Shown here: positions 35,150-45,235 of the stretch, one piece after another
Position numbering within the stretch: the first letter of the stretch is position 1
How the letters are laid out: every line of letters begins with the position of its first letter
Source: Adiantum capillus-veneris
Taxonomy: Eukaryota; Streptophyta; Polypodiopsida; Polypodiales; Pteridaceae
Direction: 5' to 3'
Length of the DNA stretch: 64,000 nt
Assembly (NCBI GenBank): GCA_014529385.2
Contig: CM043943.1
Coordinates: forward strand, 100,277,355 to 100,341,354
Translations under genes and position numbers: made by a program
Notes under the pieces: generated by a model
Told to the model about the DNA's origin: nothing
Database searches by the model: none
What the model saw: the letters and a program-made list of their open reading frames with translations, nothing else

Positions 35150-35682
35150 AAAGCTTCAGATTCTGCATAAATTTCGGCAGAGTCTACTTTGTAAAATGGC
35201 TTTGGTGTACTCAAAAAACAGACCAAAAAACAGCTCAAAAAAACACTGTCTCTCTGACACTATAAGCTGCGGGTAAACCTGTCCTGCACCTGTACTGTCT
35301 CTCACTGTCCTGTCACTGTCCTATAAGCATAGACTGCGACAATGCCTCAACGGCAGTAAAGCAAAGATGCAATCCCAATTGTCTAACTCACAGTCAATAC
35401 ATCCTAGCTGTCTATCTAAGGGTGCTCGAGGGATCGCTCCAAGACCTGTATCACCGAACGGATCTCAACATTCGAGAATCCCCCAGCTCAATAAAACCTC
35501 ACTCGACCCTCAACAAAGGCTGCAGTAAATCTGACAATACATAGACTTCCCACAAAGTCATACATCCACAAATTTCCCACTGTATGTTGTAACCGCTGCG
35601 GCGGTTGTTTGCTGCGTGACTCACAGCCAGCAAACCCTGAACAGACATACATCATCTCTGACAATACATCCCATGTGGAAGT
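35145..35682 (-). other. Outer part of the Copia-4 leader, no gene
   Basis: It contains the CGGCAGAGTCTACTTTGTAA motif (about 35174-35194) and the block CCTGTATCACCGAA...CATTCGAG...CCAGCTCAA (35444-35503) that also occurs in the Copia-3 leader at 24916-24983. It ends abruptly at the Copia-6 LTR; no primer-binding site of its own is seen. Confidence 0.7.
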
Positions 35683-35872
35683 TGTTGGGGTATTGGCGCC
35701 TGTGCCTTGCCCGGCCGCCCAGAGTCTGGGCGCCCACTAACTTGTATACCTTATACATAGCATAAGTGTATAGGGGGCTGCTCACTCTTTGAGTCTCCCC
35801 ACCCATATCTGTGTGTCGTGTGTCTCCTTCTCTCTCTCACTCTCCGTCTGTGGTGCTCCCCGATCGCCTTCA
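35683..35872 (+). repeat. 5' LTR of Copia-6
   Basis: It starts TGTTGGGGTATTGGCGCC and ends CGATCGCCTTCA two bases before the primer-binding site. It is of the same short type as the Copia-3 and Copia-4 LTRs but in the opposite orientation. Confidence 0.8.
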
Positions 35873-35874
35873 AT

Positions 35875-35886
35875 TGGTATCAGAGC
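35875..35886 (+). promoter_or_regulatory. Primer-binding site of Copia-6
   Basis: TGGTATCAGAGC, the exact canonical plant copia site, just after the LTR end. Confidence 0.9.
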
Positions 35887-36400
35887 GTAGGTGTGGAGGG
35901 AGCGCGTGTGTACACAGTCACGACGACAGCGGAGAGCCAATTTCATTCCCGAAATCGCGTCCGCGCACGCGCACTTTCAAGAGTGCAAACAGGGTTTGGA
36001 CTTCGGCATTGGCAAATTCAGCTTTCCGAGAGCGTTTCCACTAGGTGTCCTGACATTTTACCCCCCTTTCGAAGCCATTCGAGCCATCAAAAACTTCATT
36101 CAAGCTACGGTTGAGGAGCTGCATTTTTTAGCCGTCTTTTGGCAGTTTATGTTGCGTTTTTGGGCCGAAACAAGGTTTTTGGCATAGCTTTCACACCGGG
36201 ACTCAGATACCTGTGATCCAGGAGTCTAACTTGGGGTTTTGGCACGCTCCAGACGCGCTCGTCATATCAGAATTTTAAAATTCTGAACGCTGAATTTTTT
36301 GCAACAGCAGTTGTTTATTGTGTGTCGAGGATTCCACGACCACTGTCAAAACATACAAAGATTTCATTATGTTAGAACTAAAAAACTCATAAACCCTAAA

Positions 36401-37408
36401 CTATCGAACATGCATAAAGAGCAATGTGAAAAGACTTACAAAATCGGCCTCAAATGATGCCCATCCACCGCTCCCCAAGTGGTGCGAGCTCCCTGCCTCT
36501 ACTCGCGCTCTGGCTGCATCCTTTTGTTGCTTCCACTTGTCGGGATTCTCGCGCACTGCTTTCTTCGCATTCTTCCAATCTTCTTTGGCCAGCCAATCTG
36601 GCCTATTCCACCCATTCTTGATTGCTTTTTGCACTTCGGAACGCTTGTGTTTGCAGTATTCGCGCATTCGAATCTTCATCAGGTCTTCATTGAAGCGCTG
36701 ATCCCGTGTTGGAACGGGAAACTCATCATGAAGTATGCTGATGACTCTGTTTTTTAAATCACTTGGTACTTCACTCCATTTGTTTAGTATATAGTGTCTA
36801 AACAGCTGAGAGCAAAGACCGCGCATGCGCGAGATCACCTTCTTGCCGTCATCATCCATGATGATGCCGCCGCTGATGTCGACGGAGTAAGGCAAGCCCT
36901 CTGGCCGGTGACGCGTGAACCTGGGTGTCCCGGCAGGGGTCTCTAGCGGCGTGTCGATGGGGGTACGGACGTCAGGTGTCTCCACCAGCGTCTTGGCGCC
37001 GAAGCGAGGAGTGTCGAGTGGGGTGGCTCCTGGCGGAGTAGGTAGAGGTGTGTAGCTTCTAGGAACAGTCAGCCGTGCAAAACCTGGCGTAGATGGCGAT
37101 GCTGTGGCTGGTGTGGGGGCGGGCAAAGAAGGGGAGGGTAAAGAGCCTCGTCGAACACGAGGCGCTGTGGAGGCATCGGTGGCGGAATCCCCACAACAAC
37201 CGCCACCGCCACCACTAGAGCGCCGGTGTCTAGACGAGTGTGACGCTCGTCTCGTCGACGCCGAAGCTTCAGAGCGCGCCAAATGCTCCGAAAGAGAGGG
37301 AGATGCGGATGGTGTAGGAACGCGCGATGATGCGCCAGAGCGATGACGCTCCACGTACCACTGTCTCTGCTGCGGTGACAAAGAAGAAAGAAACTCCTCA
37401 TCATCCAT
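36401..37408 (-). CDS. CACTA-B Transposase_24 (Ptta/En/Spm-type) protein
   Basis: The likely start is the ATG at 37408 (MDDEEFLSSLSPQQRQWYVE), because an AG acceptor (TTTAATGCAG) sits two bases upstream; the longer open frame to 37546 reads into that intron. The protein has a Ser/Arg/Pro-rich N-terminal third, a Thr/Pro-rich 'ETP' middle, and a charged C-terminal domain (VPSDLKNRVISILHDEFPVP, NRPDWLAKEDWKNAKKAVRE, GSGGWASFEADF) typical of the second CACTA gene, thought to bind DNA or assist the transposase. A GTAAGT donor follows GGWASFEADF at 36439-36434, so the first exon is 323 codons. The last exon is not recognisable here but appears in CACTA-D at 61489. No stop lies within the exon. Confidence 0.8.
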   Translation of the reverse strand: MDDEEFLSSLSPQQRQWYVERHRSGASSRVPTPSASPSLSEHLARSEASASTRRASHSSRHRRSSGGGGGCCGDSATDASTAPRVRRGSLPSPSLPAPTPATASPSTPGFARLTVPRSYTPLPTPPGATPLDTPRFGAKTLVETPDVRTPIDTPLETPAGTPRFTRHRPEGLPYSVDISGGIIMDDDGKKVISRMRGLCSQLFRHYILNKWSEVPSDLKNRVISILHDEFPVPTRDQRFNEDLMKIRMREYCKHKRSEVQKAIKNGWNRPDWLAKEDWKNAKKAVRENPDKWKQQKDAARARVEAGSSHHLGSGGWASFEADFVSLFTLLFMHVR

Positions 37409-37680
37409 ACCTGCATTAAACACACGAATATTTAAACTTAATATTGAATGAATAGAGTAGACAATGACGCAAAGACCATTAAATACAATGACGTAATGAC
37501 GCATATAAATACAATGACGCAATGAATCGAGTGATAGAAGAGGCAAGTCGAAAACTCAGAATTTTCAATCAAAAGATGTGAGCGCGAGTAGAAAAGAGCG
37601 TTATACACCATGGAAGCTACTTAGAGAGCCAGAGCTTTTACAGCACGGAGCAAAATTGTTCAAATACAATATTTGTGGCT

Positions 37681-40542
37681 TTAAGAGATCTCTCTCTCAT
37701 CCTCACATAACTCAGTATAACTTCCTATATCTATATAGAGCTCTCCGTTTAAACACATATCCTCTGTTTCATTTTGTAGCTCCTCTGCATGCACCCCATA
37801 TAGAGTAGTAGCATCTTGATCCTCAAAATCTCTTGCAGCGTGCCAAAGTAAGTGAGTTCCGCCACCACGGGATCTGCATCAGAGGAACGTCGTCGACTAG
37901 ACTGTTCAAATTTTACCATGATTCCACAATCTTGAGTAAAACGCTTTTTGTCGATTTGTTCCACCCTAAAATGTCGACCTTTACACCATGCTGCTGTGTA
38001 TGACTTATACTACAACGAACAAAGATTATGAGTGGCCGTTCAAACGTTTATAAATAAAGTCACTTGCTAGTCGTACATTGCAAACTTACCTTGGTCGCGC
38101 AACCCCGAGAGTACTCCCACTCTTCTTCAGTCACTTCGTCACCGCATTGTTGTGCGCTTTTCAATTGGTTGTGCAACCATCTTAAGCTCATGAAGGTTGG
38201 TAGGCTCTCCAGAACCGCTGGATAGTGCATCGGTGGTCGTCTTCCCCGTCTCCACTCGATTTGTGCCCTTTGTCGCTCTTGCTTTGCATCCTCATATTGT
38301 GAAATCCACTTTTGCATCACTGGATTGTGAAGCATGCAAAATCGGTTGATTTTAGCCTCTAGATCTTCCGTCATCTTCTTCTCAACACCGAGATTGCACA
38401 TGACAATCCCAGATATGCGCTCATCATCTATGGTTCGCCATAGCGTGTCCCGGGATTTATCAAATCCGTCTAGCCACTCTCCAATGTACACTAGGGACTC
38501 TGATACCAACCAACCTTCTGCCATGCTACCCTCCGGACGTGCCTTTTGACGCACATATCCCTTAAGCATTTTCATGAAACGCTCTAAGAAGAACATCCAT
38601 CTGGAATGAACTGTGCCAGCTATTTCCACCTCATCAACTATGTGAACAAGAAGATGCACCTGAATGGTTAGTATTGTAGTAGGAAAATGTTTCTCAAACA
38701 TGCACACAAGCTCCGCAGCATTTAGTTTGGCGAATGGTATGGAGTCTACGTAGATCTCCTTTTGTGAGATCCATTGCACCAGCTTTGCAAGTTTGTAGAT
38801 TGTGTTACGGATGTCGAGAGACAAACATCCCTCAATGGCAACCGGTAAAATAAACTGTAAAGTATGTACAGCAATGATATTAAAGTCCACATTTTATGCA
38901 ATGATATTAAAGTCCACTATGAACGTACCTGACACATTTTATGCCAATCGTGTGACTTCAAACCGGTAAGCTTTCCTTCTTTAGTAAAACACGTTCGGAG
39001 CGAGTGCATTACGCCAGTGGGGGTCCACAAAGATCGAATGGCCTCTTTTACTTTGCGTTCTTGGGCTCCTGTGAAAATCCATGGTGCTTTAGGAAGTTTT
39101 ATCGATCCATCACACACTGTTTGCGGCCAATATTGCTCCATACGATCCACATTTCTAAGGTCAACTCTGGCTCCCAAAGTATCTTTCTTGCCGGTCAAAG
39201 GGTCCCATAGTAGATTACCCACATTCTTGAATATGTGCATTGGATCGAGCAAGTGATTGATCACGAGTCGGGGCCAGTATGGTAACTCGTACCATAGAGA
39301 TAGTCTCTTCATCCGTGGAGGCAATCCGTCATCGCACATCTCCTTCTGCTCTAACCATGCTTGTGCAGACATCCTTGGTGGCTCTCTTCCCAAAAAGCCG
39401 TCGCGTAACACATGATTCTCCGGAAGATACGCTTGATGACCTTCGTAGATTTGCTTCTTCAGTGAGGGTGCCCTACGTGCATTCATAGCCAGGCCTAAGC
39501 GCAAATTTCGAGCTTCCCTGGCAAAATCCGACCATGTTCCATCTATATGTTTCCAGGCTGCGCAATCTGCAGGAATTCGTAGCACACCATCCGAAGATTT
39601 ATTCTCCTCATGCCATGATGCTAGGGCGGCCATGGACTTACATTCGAAGAAATGCTTGATGCGAGGAAGCAAAGGAAAATGTCGCAAAACCTTTTGTGGA
39701 ATTTTTGTCCCGTGGAGATCTACTCGATATCTTTCAGAATCACATTTCGGACACTTCTCCATGTCTGTGTATTCCCCTCTGAAAAGAATGCAGTCATTAG
39801 GACAAGCGTGGATAGAATTGTAATCCATCCCCAAGTTTCGCAAAATCTTTCTTGCTTCATCTCGGGAATCTGGCATCACATTGTCAGCTGGTAGAATGTG
39901 CTCTTTCAGCAATCTACACAACATAAAAATATGATACAGTCGTGTAAAAATCTATCAGATCATTATACATTTAGAGTTCTATTAAAGTAAACTAATTGTA
40001 ATAGATCACCTGAAAAGCGCTGTGACGCTAGTGTCACTCCATCCAAACTTTGCCTGCATGTTGAGAAGAACCAGGAGTGCTTTCAATCTAGACATACGTG
40101 CTCCATTATACAATGACGTATCGGCTTCACTTTTCATATCATCATAGATAAGCCTTTCTGAATCCATGATCGTCTCGATCATTTCATCAATCTCGGGCTC
40201 AAACATTGCCTCGTTGGGAATGTGCTCTGCATGATCATCCCCCGAGATGTCATAGGGTACATCTTGTGGCCTCACATATGCTGCTTGACCAAAGCGCCTG
40301 CGAATACGTCTATTGGGTTGCAAGATTGCTGCTTGTTGGCCAGCGTCAGAGTCCGACGAGTTATAATTGGCAACAACTCGATCTATAATAGATGGATCGA
40401 ACTCGCCAAATTCGCGAACGTGCTGCAAAGAAACACGTCTTGTCCGTCGCACAGCATGCTTGCATTGATTACAAGGACATAAGACCCTCGTTGAGAGATA
40501 GGTGTTTCGGTTGGACGGTCCCACATCCTCGTCGCTACTCAT
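37681..40542 (-). pseudogene. CACTA-B TNP2-type transposase with two internal deletions
   Basis: Exons read in order: N-terminal transposase-associated domain with CPCNQCKHAVRRTRRVS (ATG at 40542), intron about 40008-39918, Transposase_21 part (GEYTDMEKCPKCDSERYRVD, FFECKSMAALASWHEENKS), intron about 38930-38880, and DUF4218 (FILPVAIEGCLS, VHLLVHIVDEVEIAG). Then comes a short DUF4216 remnant with a stop near 37681. Two pieces are missing. The segment with DGVNPFGQ through the RACVTC block is deleted at about 39484, removing most of the catalytic core; CACTA-C has about 445 bases there. A 424-base piece of DUF4216 is deleted at 37820/37821. Despite this the remaining exons stay largely open, as expected for an internally deleted non-autonomous copy. 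Confidence 0.85.
38880..38930 (-). other. Short TNP2 intron with a local duplication
   Basis: A GTACGT donor and TTTACAG acceptor join HKMCQ to FILPVAIEG. Inside, TGATATTAAAGTCCAC is present twice about 26 bases apart. CACTA-C has the same arrangement at about 48060-48110, so the duplication predates their divergence. Confidence 0.7.
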
Positions 40543-40604
40543 AATGAGGATAAAAAACTTATAACCTGGACAACAGATTTAATATTCTATTGGCATTCTT
40601 CGTC

Positions 40605-40611
<7 letters not shown>

Positions 40612-40671
<60 letters not shown>
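40612..40671 (+). repeat. (CT)n microsatellite
   Basis: A CT run of about 60 bases just upstream (on the minus strand) of the TNP2 start. Confidence 0.95.
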
Positions 40672-40672
<1 letters not shown>

Positions 40673-41040
40673 ACCTCACATTCTCTAGTCATGTCCAATC
40701 CCCGCACACCTCGGTCTAGAGGTGCACGGAGATCAGAACCACCGGGTTATAATCTCGTCTTTATTGGTCAATACCTATATTTGTGGGTACAAGAAATCTA
40801 CACACCCACGTCTACATGATACTGCATGTAGTGGACAAAATCCCTTTGCCTCTTCTCTAGCTGTAGCACTTCACTTCATCTTAACATCTTTTCACAGTAG
40901 ATCTTTTCACTGTTCGTCTAACTCTAAACCCAAAACCGTAAGTAATTCTTGCGTGGACTCGATCTAACGTAAATAAGCGTAAATCTAAATAAACGTAAAT
41001 CTAACTAAAAATAAAGCTAAATCTAATTTAACGTAAGTCT

Positions 41041-41256
41041 AATGACTAGAGGTTGTTTAGATGGTCATTGTGTCGGGGATGTAGTGACTCTTGCCGCCCT
41101 GAAGATCCACCTTCTTCCCTATCTTCTGAAGACATTTCACCAGTATTTTTGGATCGACGGAGCCTACCATGAGTGAAGGCAGCAATACCCTATATTCCAT
41201 TGAGGGCTTTCTTTACCCGCTTCATGCAGGCATCGCAGTCTATGGAGACCCGCATC
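41041..41256 (-). pseudogene. Captured HMA (heavy-metal-associated) fragment in CACTA-B
   Basis: On the minus strand the sequence reads VSIDCDACMKRVKKALNGI, the first half of an HMA domain with the metal-binding C-x-x-C, then a TAG, then in the next frame VDPK-LVKCLQKIGKKV-type sequence matching the second half. HMA domains bind Cu or Zn in plant metallochaperones (HIPP/ATX1-like proteins). This has no role in CACTA transposition, so it is best read as a captured host fragment. The fragment is truncated at 41041 relative to the CACTA-C copy. Confidence 0.6.
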
Positions 41257-41831
41257 TAATCTAATATAACGTAAATTTAAATCTAGCTTAAATAAACGTA
41301 AATCTAGTTAAAAATAAACCTAAATCTAATTTAATGTAAGTCTACATATAACCTAATCTTTAACGTCTTTTAAGATAGTTTCCTACGACGTTATAACTCT
41401 CTTCTTCCTGTGTGTGTGCGCGTGTGTGGATGTGTGTGCCAATAAAAAGAGATAAATGGTATAACCTTTCTATCACCCATGCCAAGTATGATAGATTGAT
41501 TATGCCATTTCCCTCTTGAATAATAGGTCTTCAGTTCAACTCCTCGTCGGCTAGATCTTTAGGTCTTTTAATTTTTATTAGTTTCCTACGACGCTCCCTT
41601 AGTTTCTCTTTCTTTCTCTCTCAATGTGTGTGCGTTTTTTTGGATCGTATGCATGTTTTCTTTCTCTTTTCCTCTCTCAATGTGTGCGTTTTTTGTTTAT
41701 GCATGTTCTCTCTCTCTTTTCCTCTCTCAATGCGTGCGTTTTTTGTTTATGCATGCTCTCTCTCTCTTTTTCTCTCTCAATGTGTGTGTGCATTCTTTGT
41801 TTATGTATGTGTGTGCGTTTTTGTTTTTGTT

Positions 41832-41873
<42 letters not shown>

Positions 41874-42150
41874 AACACTATGTGTGTGTGTGTATGTGTG
41901 TGTGTGAGAGAGAGAGAGAGGGAGAGAGAAAGAGGGGAAGGGAACATGAGAATGAGGAGAGGGAAGGAGCATACCTGGCTCTCCTTCCTCTCCTCGTGTG
42001 TGTGTGTGTGTGTGTGTGTGGAGAAGAAAAGAGAGAGAGAGAGAGAGAGAGTGAGGGAGAGCGTTACCTGCTCTTTGCTTGAGGGCACCGAAAAACTCAG
42101 ATCTGAGATCCTACTTTTTGGGCGCGCTCGGTTATTTTTTTTACCTCAGC
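41257..42150 (-). other. CACTA-B leader: AT-rich repeats and microsatellites, no gene
   Basis: 41257-41360 and 40960-41040 hold degenerate 'AAATCTAA / AACGTAA' repeats. 41600-41880 holds repeated 'CTCTCTCAATGTGTGCG' units and a CT run; 41880-42060 holds TG and GA runs. Long open frames here consist of Leu/Ser/Cys/Val or Arg/Glu repeats and come from the dinucleotide runs. CACTA-C has the same series at 50020-50880. Confidence 0.8.
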
Positions 42151-42152
42151 TG

Positions 42153-42295
42153 GCGTCGCTATGAGCGTCGCTATAAGCGTCGCTATGAGCGTCGCAAATT
42201 TACAAATAAATTTACGACGCTCATAGCGACGCTTATAGCGACGCCGGGATTTTTTTTTTTGAGCGTCGCTGTGTGAGCGTCGCTAATATGAAGAG
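42153..42295 (-). repeat. Subterminal GCGTCGCTAT repeats and hairpin of CACTA-B
   Basis: At least nine copies of AGCGTCGCTA-type units occur in both orientations, about 20 bases apart where adjacent. From about 42163 to 42246 they form a long palindrome around ATTTACAAATAAAT. Arrays of a short motif at CACTA ends are the usual binding sites of the element's own DNA-binding protein. Confidence 0.85.
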
Positions 42296-42307
42296 CCTCT
42301 TGTAGTG
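42296..42307 (-). repeat. Terminal inverted repeat (5' end) of CACTA-B
   Basis: The minus strand reads CACTACAAGAGG from 42307, the CACTA hallmark. The three flanking bases are ACT; the other end is missing, so the duplication cannot be checked. Confidence 0.85.
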
Positions 42308-42640
42308 ACTAACCACTAACATACTAACACAAAATAGCCATTGACCTAACCATAAAAGACACCTCACCTCAAGACATGTGTATAGTAACTCTCTCTCTCT
42401 CTCTCTCTCTCTCTACTTACTTACTTTAACCTTATCTACCATCAATAATGCTCTTTTTTGAGACCACATCCATTACTCAAGGAGACAAAGAAGGCCCGCA
42501 ATGTTTTGATATTCAAAAAAATCATAATCCTAATTTGTTAGCTTGTAAATTAGGATTTTCAATAATCTTAATGAGGGGTCTCCAACGTATAAATAGGCCC
42601 CTCTCCTTTTTGTAAAAAAACCTCCAATATCTCACATAGT
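42308..42640 (+). other. No gene; LTR-like sequence left of the solo LTR
   Basis: It holds a CT run (42391-42413) and a TATA-like CGTATAAATAGGCCC at about 42578-42592, followed by pyrimidine-rich sequence. Together with 43453 onward it may be an older LTR into which the solo LTR was inserted; it has no partner here, so this is a guess. Confidence 0.35.
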
Positions 42641-43447
42641 TGTTAAGTATGGAGCCCGATTTACCCTTGTAATTTTCAGTGGTAAAAGGCAAATTTGTAA
42701 GGCCCCCATTATGAGGAGAAGCCATCGTGCGTGAAGGAAAATCACTCACCGGAAACCAAAATTTTCACGGACAAGAATCAGGGGCAACTTTAAAGGCCTC
42801 GGGGGCGGAGGCCCTCGAGACTTTTTTTTTCGCCGGAATATTCTTTTTCGCCGGAATATTATGGCCGGACGGCGGCCGGAAAGTGGTCGGAAAACAACCG
42901 GTCGGTTGGCCGGTGGTCGGAAGTCAATGGCCGGTGGCCGGTGGTCGGAAGTCAATGGCCGGTGGCCGGTGGCCGAATTCAATGGCCGGTGGCCGAATTC
43001 AAAAGCGGACTTGTCTTCTCAAGGGCGGCCACACATGGGCGGATTGGAGGGTCCGATTTGGACTTATTCCCACAAGGGCGGCTACACATGGCTGTCTCTC
43101 ATAAGAGAGGGCAGCCCTTTTGGCCTATAAAAGGAGGTCATTTCTACACACATTTCATAGTGTGAAGTTGATGCAACAAGGTGAGTGTGAGGTGGTGAGA
43201 GTGAAGCAAGGCGGGAGCTCCATTAAGGGTATAATCCCTTTGTAAACTACTTCTTGTTTTGAAGTACCAAAGCCATTGAGTGGCTGCTTTCCCGTGGACG
43301 TAGCCCACATTGGGTGAACCACGTATATCGTGTGTACTCTCTCTCTCTCTCTCTCTCTCTACACTATAATCTCGTGTATATAAATTTGTCTCTTTCCATT
43401 AAGTAATCTACTCAATTATCTATTTAGCTACGTCTTATTTCCTAACA
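42641..43447 (+). mobile_element. Solo LTR of the Copia-1 family
   Basis: An 807-bp sequence matching the Copia-1 LTR, from TGTTAAGTATGGAGC to TTTCCTAACA, is flanked on both sides by ATAGT (42636-42640 and 43448-43452). No internal sequence is present, so the element was reduced by recombination between its two LTRs. A TATA box (TATAAAAG) is at about 43126 and a CT run at about 43336-43360. Confidence 0.95.
42850..43012 (+). repeat. GC-rich minisatellite inside the solo LTR
   Basis: Units of about 27 bases built from GGCCGGTGGCCGAATTCAAT and GGTCGGAAGTCAATGG follow each other. The Copia-1 LTR has fewer, more decayed units at the same place, so the array length varies in the family. Confidence 0.8.
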
Positions 43448-43452
43448 ATAGT

Positions 43453-44529
43453 ACCCGAACACTCTATGCGTGAGGAGACACTTAGGTGTAGCAACCACTT
43501 TGTGAGCTTCACTCTTGGTGTGAGAGAAGCTTTCAAGCTACAGATTGCAAGTGAGAGAGCGTAAGTTCAAAATCTCAAAACCACTATTGTATATGTTCCT
43601 CCATCATCAATAAATTGAGGTTTGGTGCATCAAAGGCGTGATTCGACGTTCAAATCTTCGTCCTTCCACTTGTGGGATACGGTTTAGTGAATTCAAGGTG
43701 ACTTTTGTACTTTGCGTTTTATCGTTTATCTTGTTTTAGAAAGTGTTTTAGTGTGTTTTCATTGCCAATTTTGTGTCCATTGTAAGAGGGTATTGTGGTG
43801 AGAGGTCTCCCACACCCTAAAACAGTGTGTGTGTGTTGGAAATGTTTAGCATTCACTAAGCATTGAGTGAGTTTTGTACAAGCTCTACGATAGCAACATA
43901 ACGAACCATCTCCATTTGCAAGTCACAAATAAGGTATTACACAAGATCCATTCCTCTCTCTCTTCCCTTTTCTCTAGCTCTCTCTAGCCCATTTTATGTG
44001 AGTCTTGGTGTGAGGTTGCTTGTGTGTGTTTTGTGGCGCATCCTCTTGGTTGTGCCAAAATCTCTCTTGCGTCCTAGTTCGCATACCATAACTAGGTGGT
44101 GCCCCTTCATTTTTTTGGCTGTGGATTTGTTATTGTTGTTTCTTGCTTGTGGTTGCCCCAACCCCAATTTAGTAGCACGGGAGCCTTGAGAGGTGTTTGG
44201 AGGTCACCTCTCTTGTTGCCCGCCCCGGACCGCCTCAATAGTATGGGACATAATCTAGAAGTGCTTTAATAAATTAGTAGTATAGTTATTATGTTAGATA
44301 TTTATATTTTATTTAAGTATATGCTAAATATAATTTATGTCAAAATTTCACGAATGAAGAATGTTCCCATTTAGCACTCCAGATGCGGGGTCTTAGGGCA
44401 ATGCCACAATGGGCTGCATCCGACGAGGCAGCTCTTCCACGTGCGGTTTGGGGGTAGCGCTCTTGATGGGGATGTGGAATATAGCACTCTCGATGGTGAG
44501 GCTTGGGAGGCTGATTTTGGGATATTGTT
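43453..44529 (+). other. No gene recognised
   Basis: The stretch right of the solo LTR contains no open frame with a known motif. It includes a TG run near 43828 and TATTGTGGTGAGAGGTCTCC-type sequence reminiscent of an LTR or leader, but no repeat partner or primer-binding site is visible. Confidence 0.4.
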
Positions 44530-44670
44530 CCGGGTGGGGTCCTAGGGAAGCACCCCAGGAAAGTTTCGGGGCAGTACCCAGGGCGAGGTCAAGGGGCGAC
44601 AGCCCCTTGTCGCCTCCTAGCGCAACTGTCGGGCGGGGTCCGGGGCAGCATCCCGGGCGGGGTCAAGAAA
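44530..44670 (+). repeat. GC-rich degenerate minisatellite
   Basis: Variants of GGGCGGGGTC(C/A)(G/A)GGGCAGCACCC recur about every 24-50 bases (44536, 44580, 44632, 44657). The surrounding DNA is AT-rich, so the block stands out. Function unknown. Confidence 0.6.
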
Positions 44671-44771
44671 TGCACATATTCGCACACATCGTCTTCCTCT
44701 CTTTCACATACATAAATACAATGAAATCTGTTATCTTTCTCTCTCTCCTCTCTCTAGAAAATAGATATTTA

Positions 44772-44773
<2 letters not shown>

Positions 44774-44805
<32 letters not shown>

Positions 44806-44823
44806 TGTATCTTGTTGTCTCTC
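44774..44823 (+). repeat. (CT)n / (CTAT)n microsatellite
   Basis: A CT run with a short CTAT section between AT-rich flanks. Confidence 0.9.
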
Positions 44824-44829
44824 TCTTGA

Positions 44830-45235
44830 AAATACATGCTCATGTATGTGTGCGTCTGTGTGATCTATGTGTATGTATGTATATTTGTGTTGTTTCATTG
44901 TAATACTCATACATAATGTAGATACACAATTACACTTAATTACGATATGCACAAATAGTATATATACATACATAGATAACTAACACATTGTAATACTAGT
45001 AAACTTGAATGGAAGACTTACTTGTGTGATCTGTTAAAGTCAATTCTTGTAGCGAGTTCTGGATCTATGCTAAGCTGATTTTCCTCTAATCCATTTGTAG
45101 ATATGATTGTAACTTTTGTTTCTCAACAAAAGTAGTGTTGTTTGGTGATACACCTAATGGACATAAATGGCTGAAACTAGGACATGTAGACCAAAAATAC
45201 GTGTATTTCTTTGGATGAATATCTCATGAATATAT
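44830..45235 (+). other. No gene recognised
   Basis: AT-rich sequence with TG and TATG tracts at its start (44840-44980). No coding or structural feature can be supported. Confidence 0.4.

Larger units (their letters stand above)
26373..35682 (-). mobile_element. Copia-4: Ty1/copia element split by Copia-5
   Basis: On the minus strand the leader (35682-35145), then the inserted Copia-5, then the rest of the leader (30750-30651), gag-pol (30650-26670), polypurine tract and 3' LTR (26580-26373). The CCAAG duplication on both sides of Copia-5 proves that the two leader parts were once continuous. The 5' LTR is missing: a plus-strand LTR (Copia-6) lies where it should be. Confidence 0.85.
35683..36340 (+). 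mobile_element. Copia-6: 5' LTR and leader only
   Basis: A plus-strand copia start: a 190-bp LTR, a primer-binding site and about 450 bases of leader with no Gag. The right limit is not exact; by about 36340-36400 the sequence is the 3' side of CACTA-B. It is cut off by, or joined to, that element. Confidence 0.7.
36340..42307 (-). mobile_element. CACTA-B: En/Spm-type DNA transposon, 3' end missing
   Basis: On the minus strand it starts with the terminal sequence CACTACAAGAGG (42307 to 42296) and subterminal repeats, then a leader with a captured HMA fragment, the TNP2-type gene and the Transposase_24-type gene. The opposite terminus is not found: the element is lost at about 36340 where Copia-6 sequence lies. 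Compared with CACTA-C it lacks the catalytic block of TNP2 and part of DUF4216. Confidence 0.9.

Noticed and set aside
35683-35872. The LTR as the missing 5' LTR of Copia-4
   Set aside because: Its orientation is opposite: LTR start and primer-binding site read on the plus strand, whereas Copia-4 is on the minus strand.
41624-42164. Open frames of 150-180 codons with Leu/Ser/Cys/Val or Arg/Glu runs (also 50428-50924)
   Set aside because: They arise from CT, TG and GA microsatellites in the CACTA leader, open in several frames on both strands at once.
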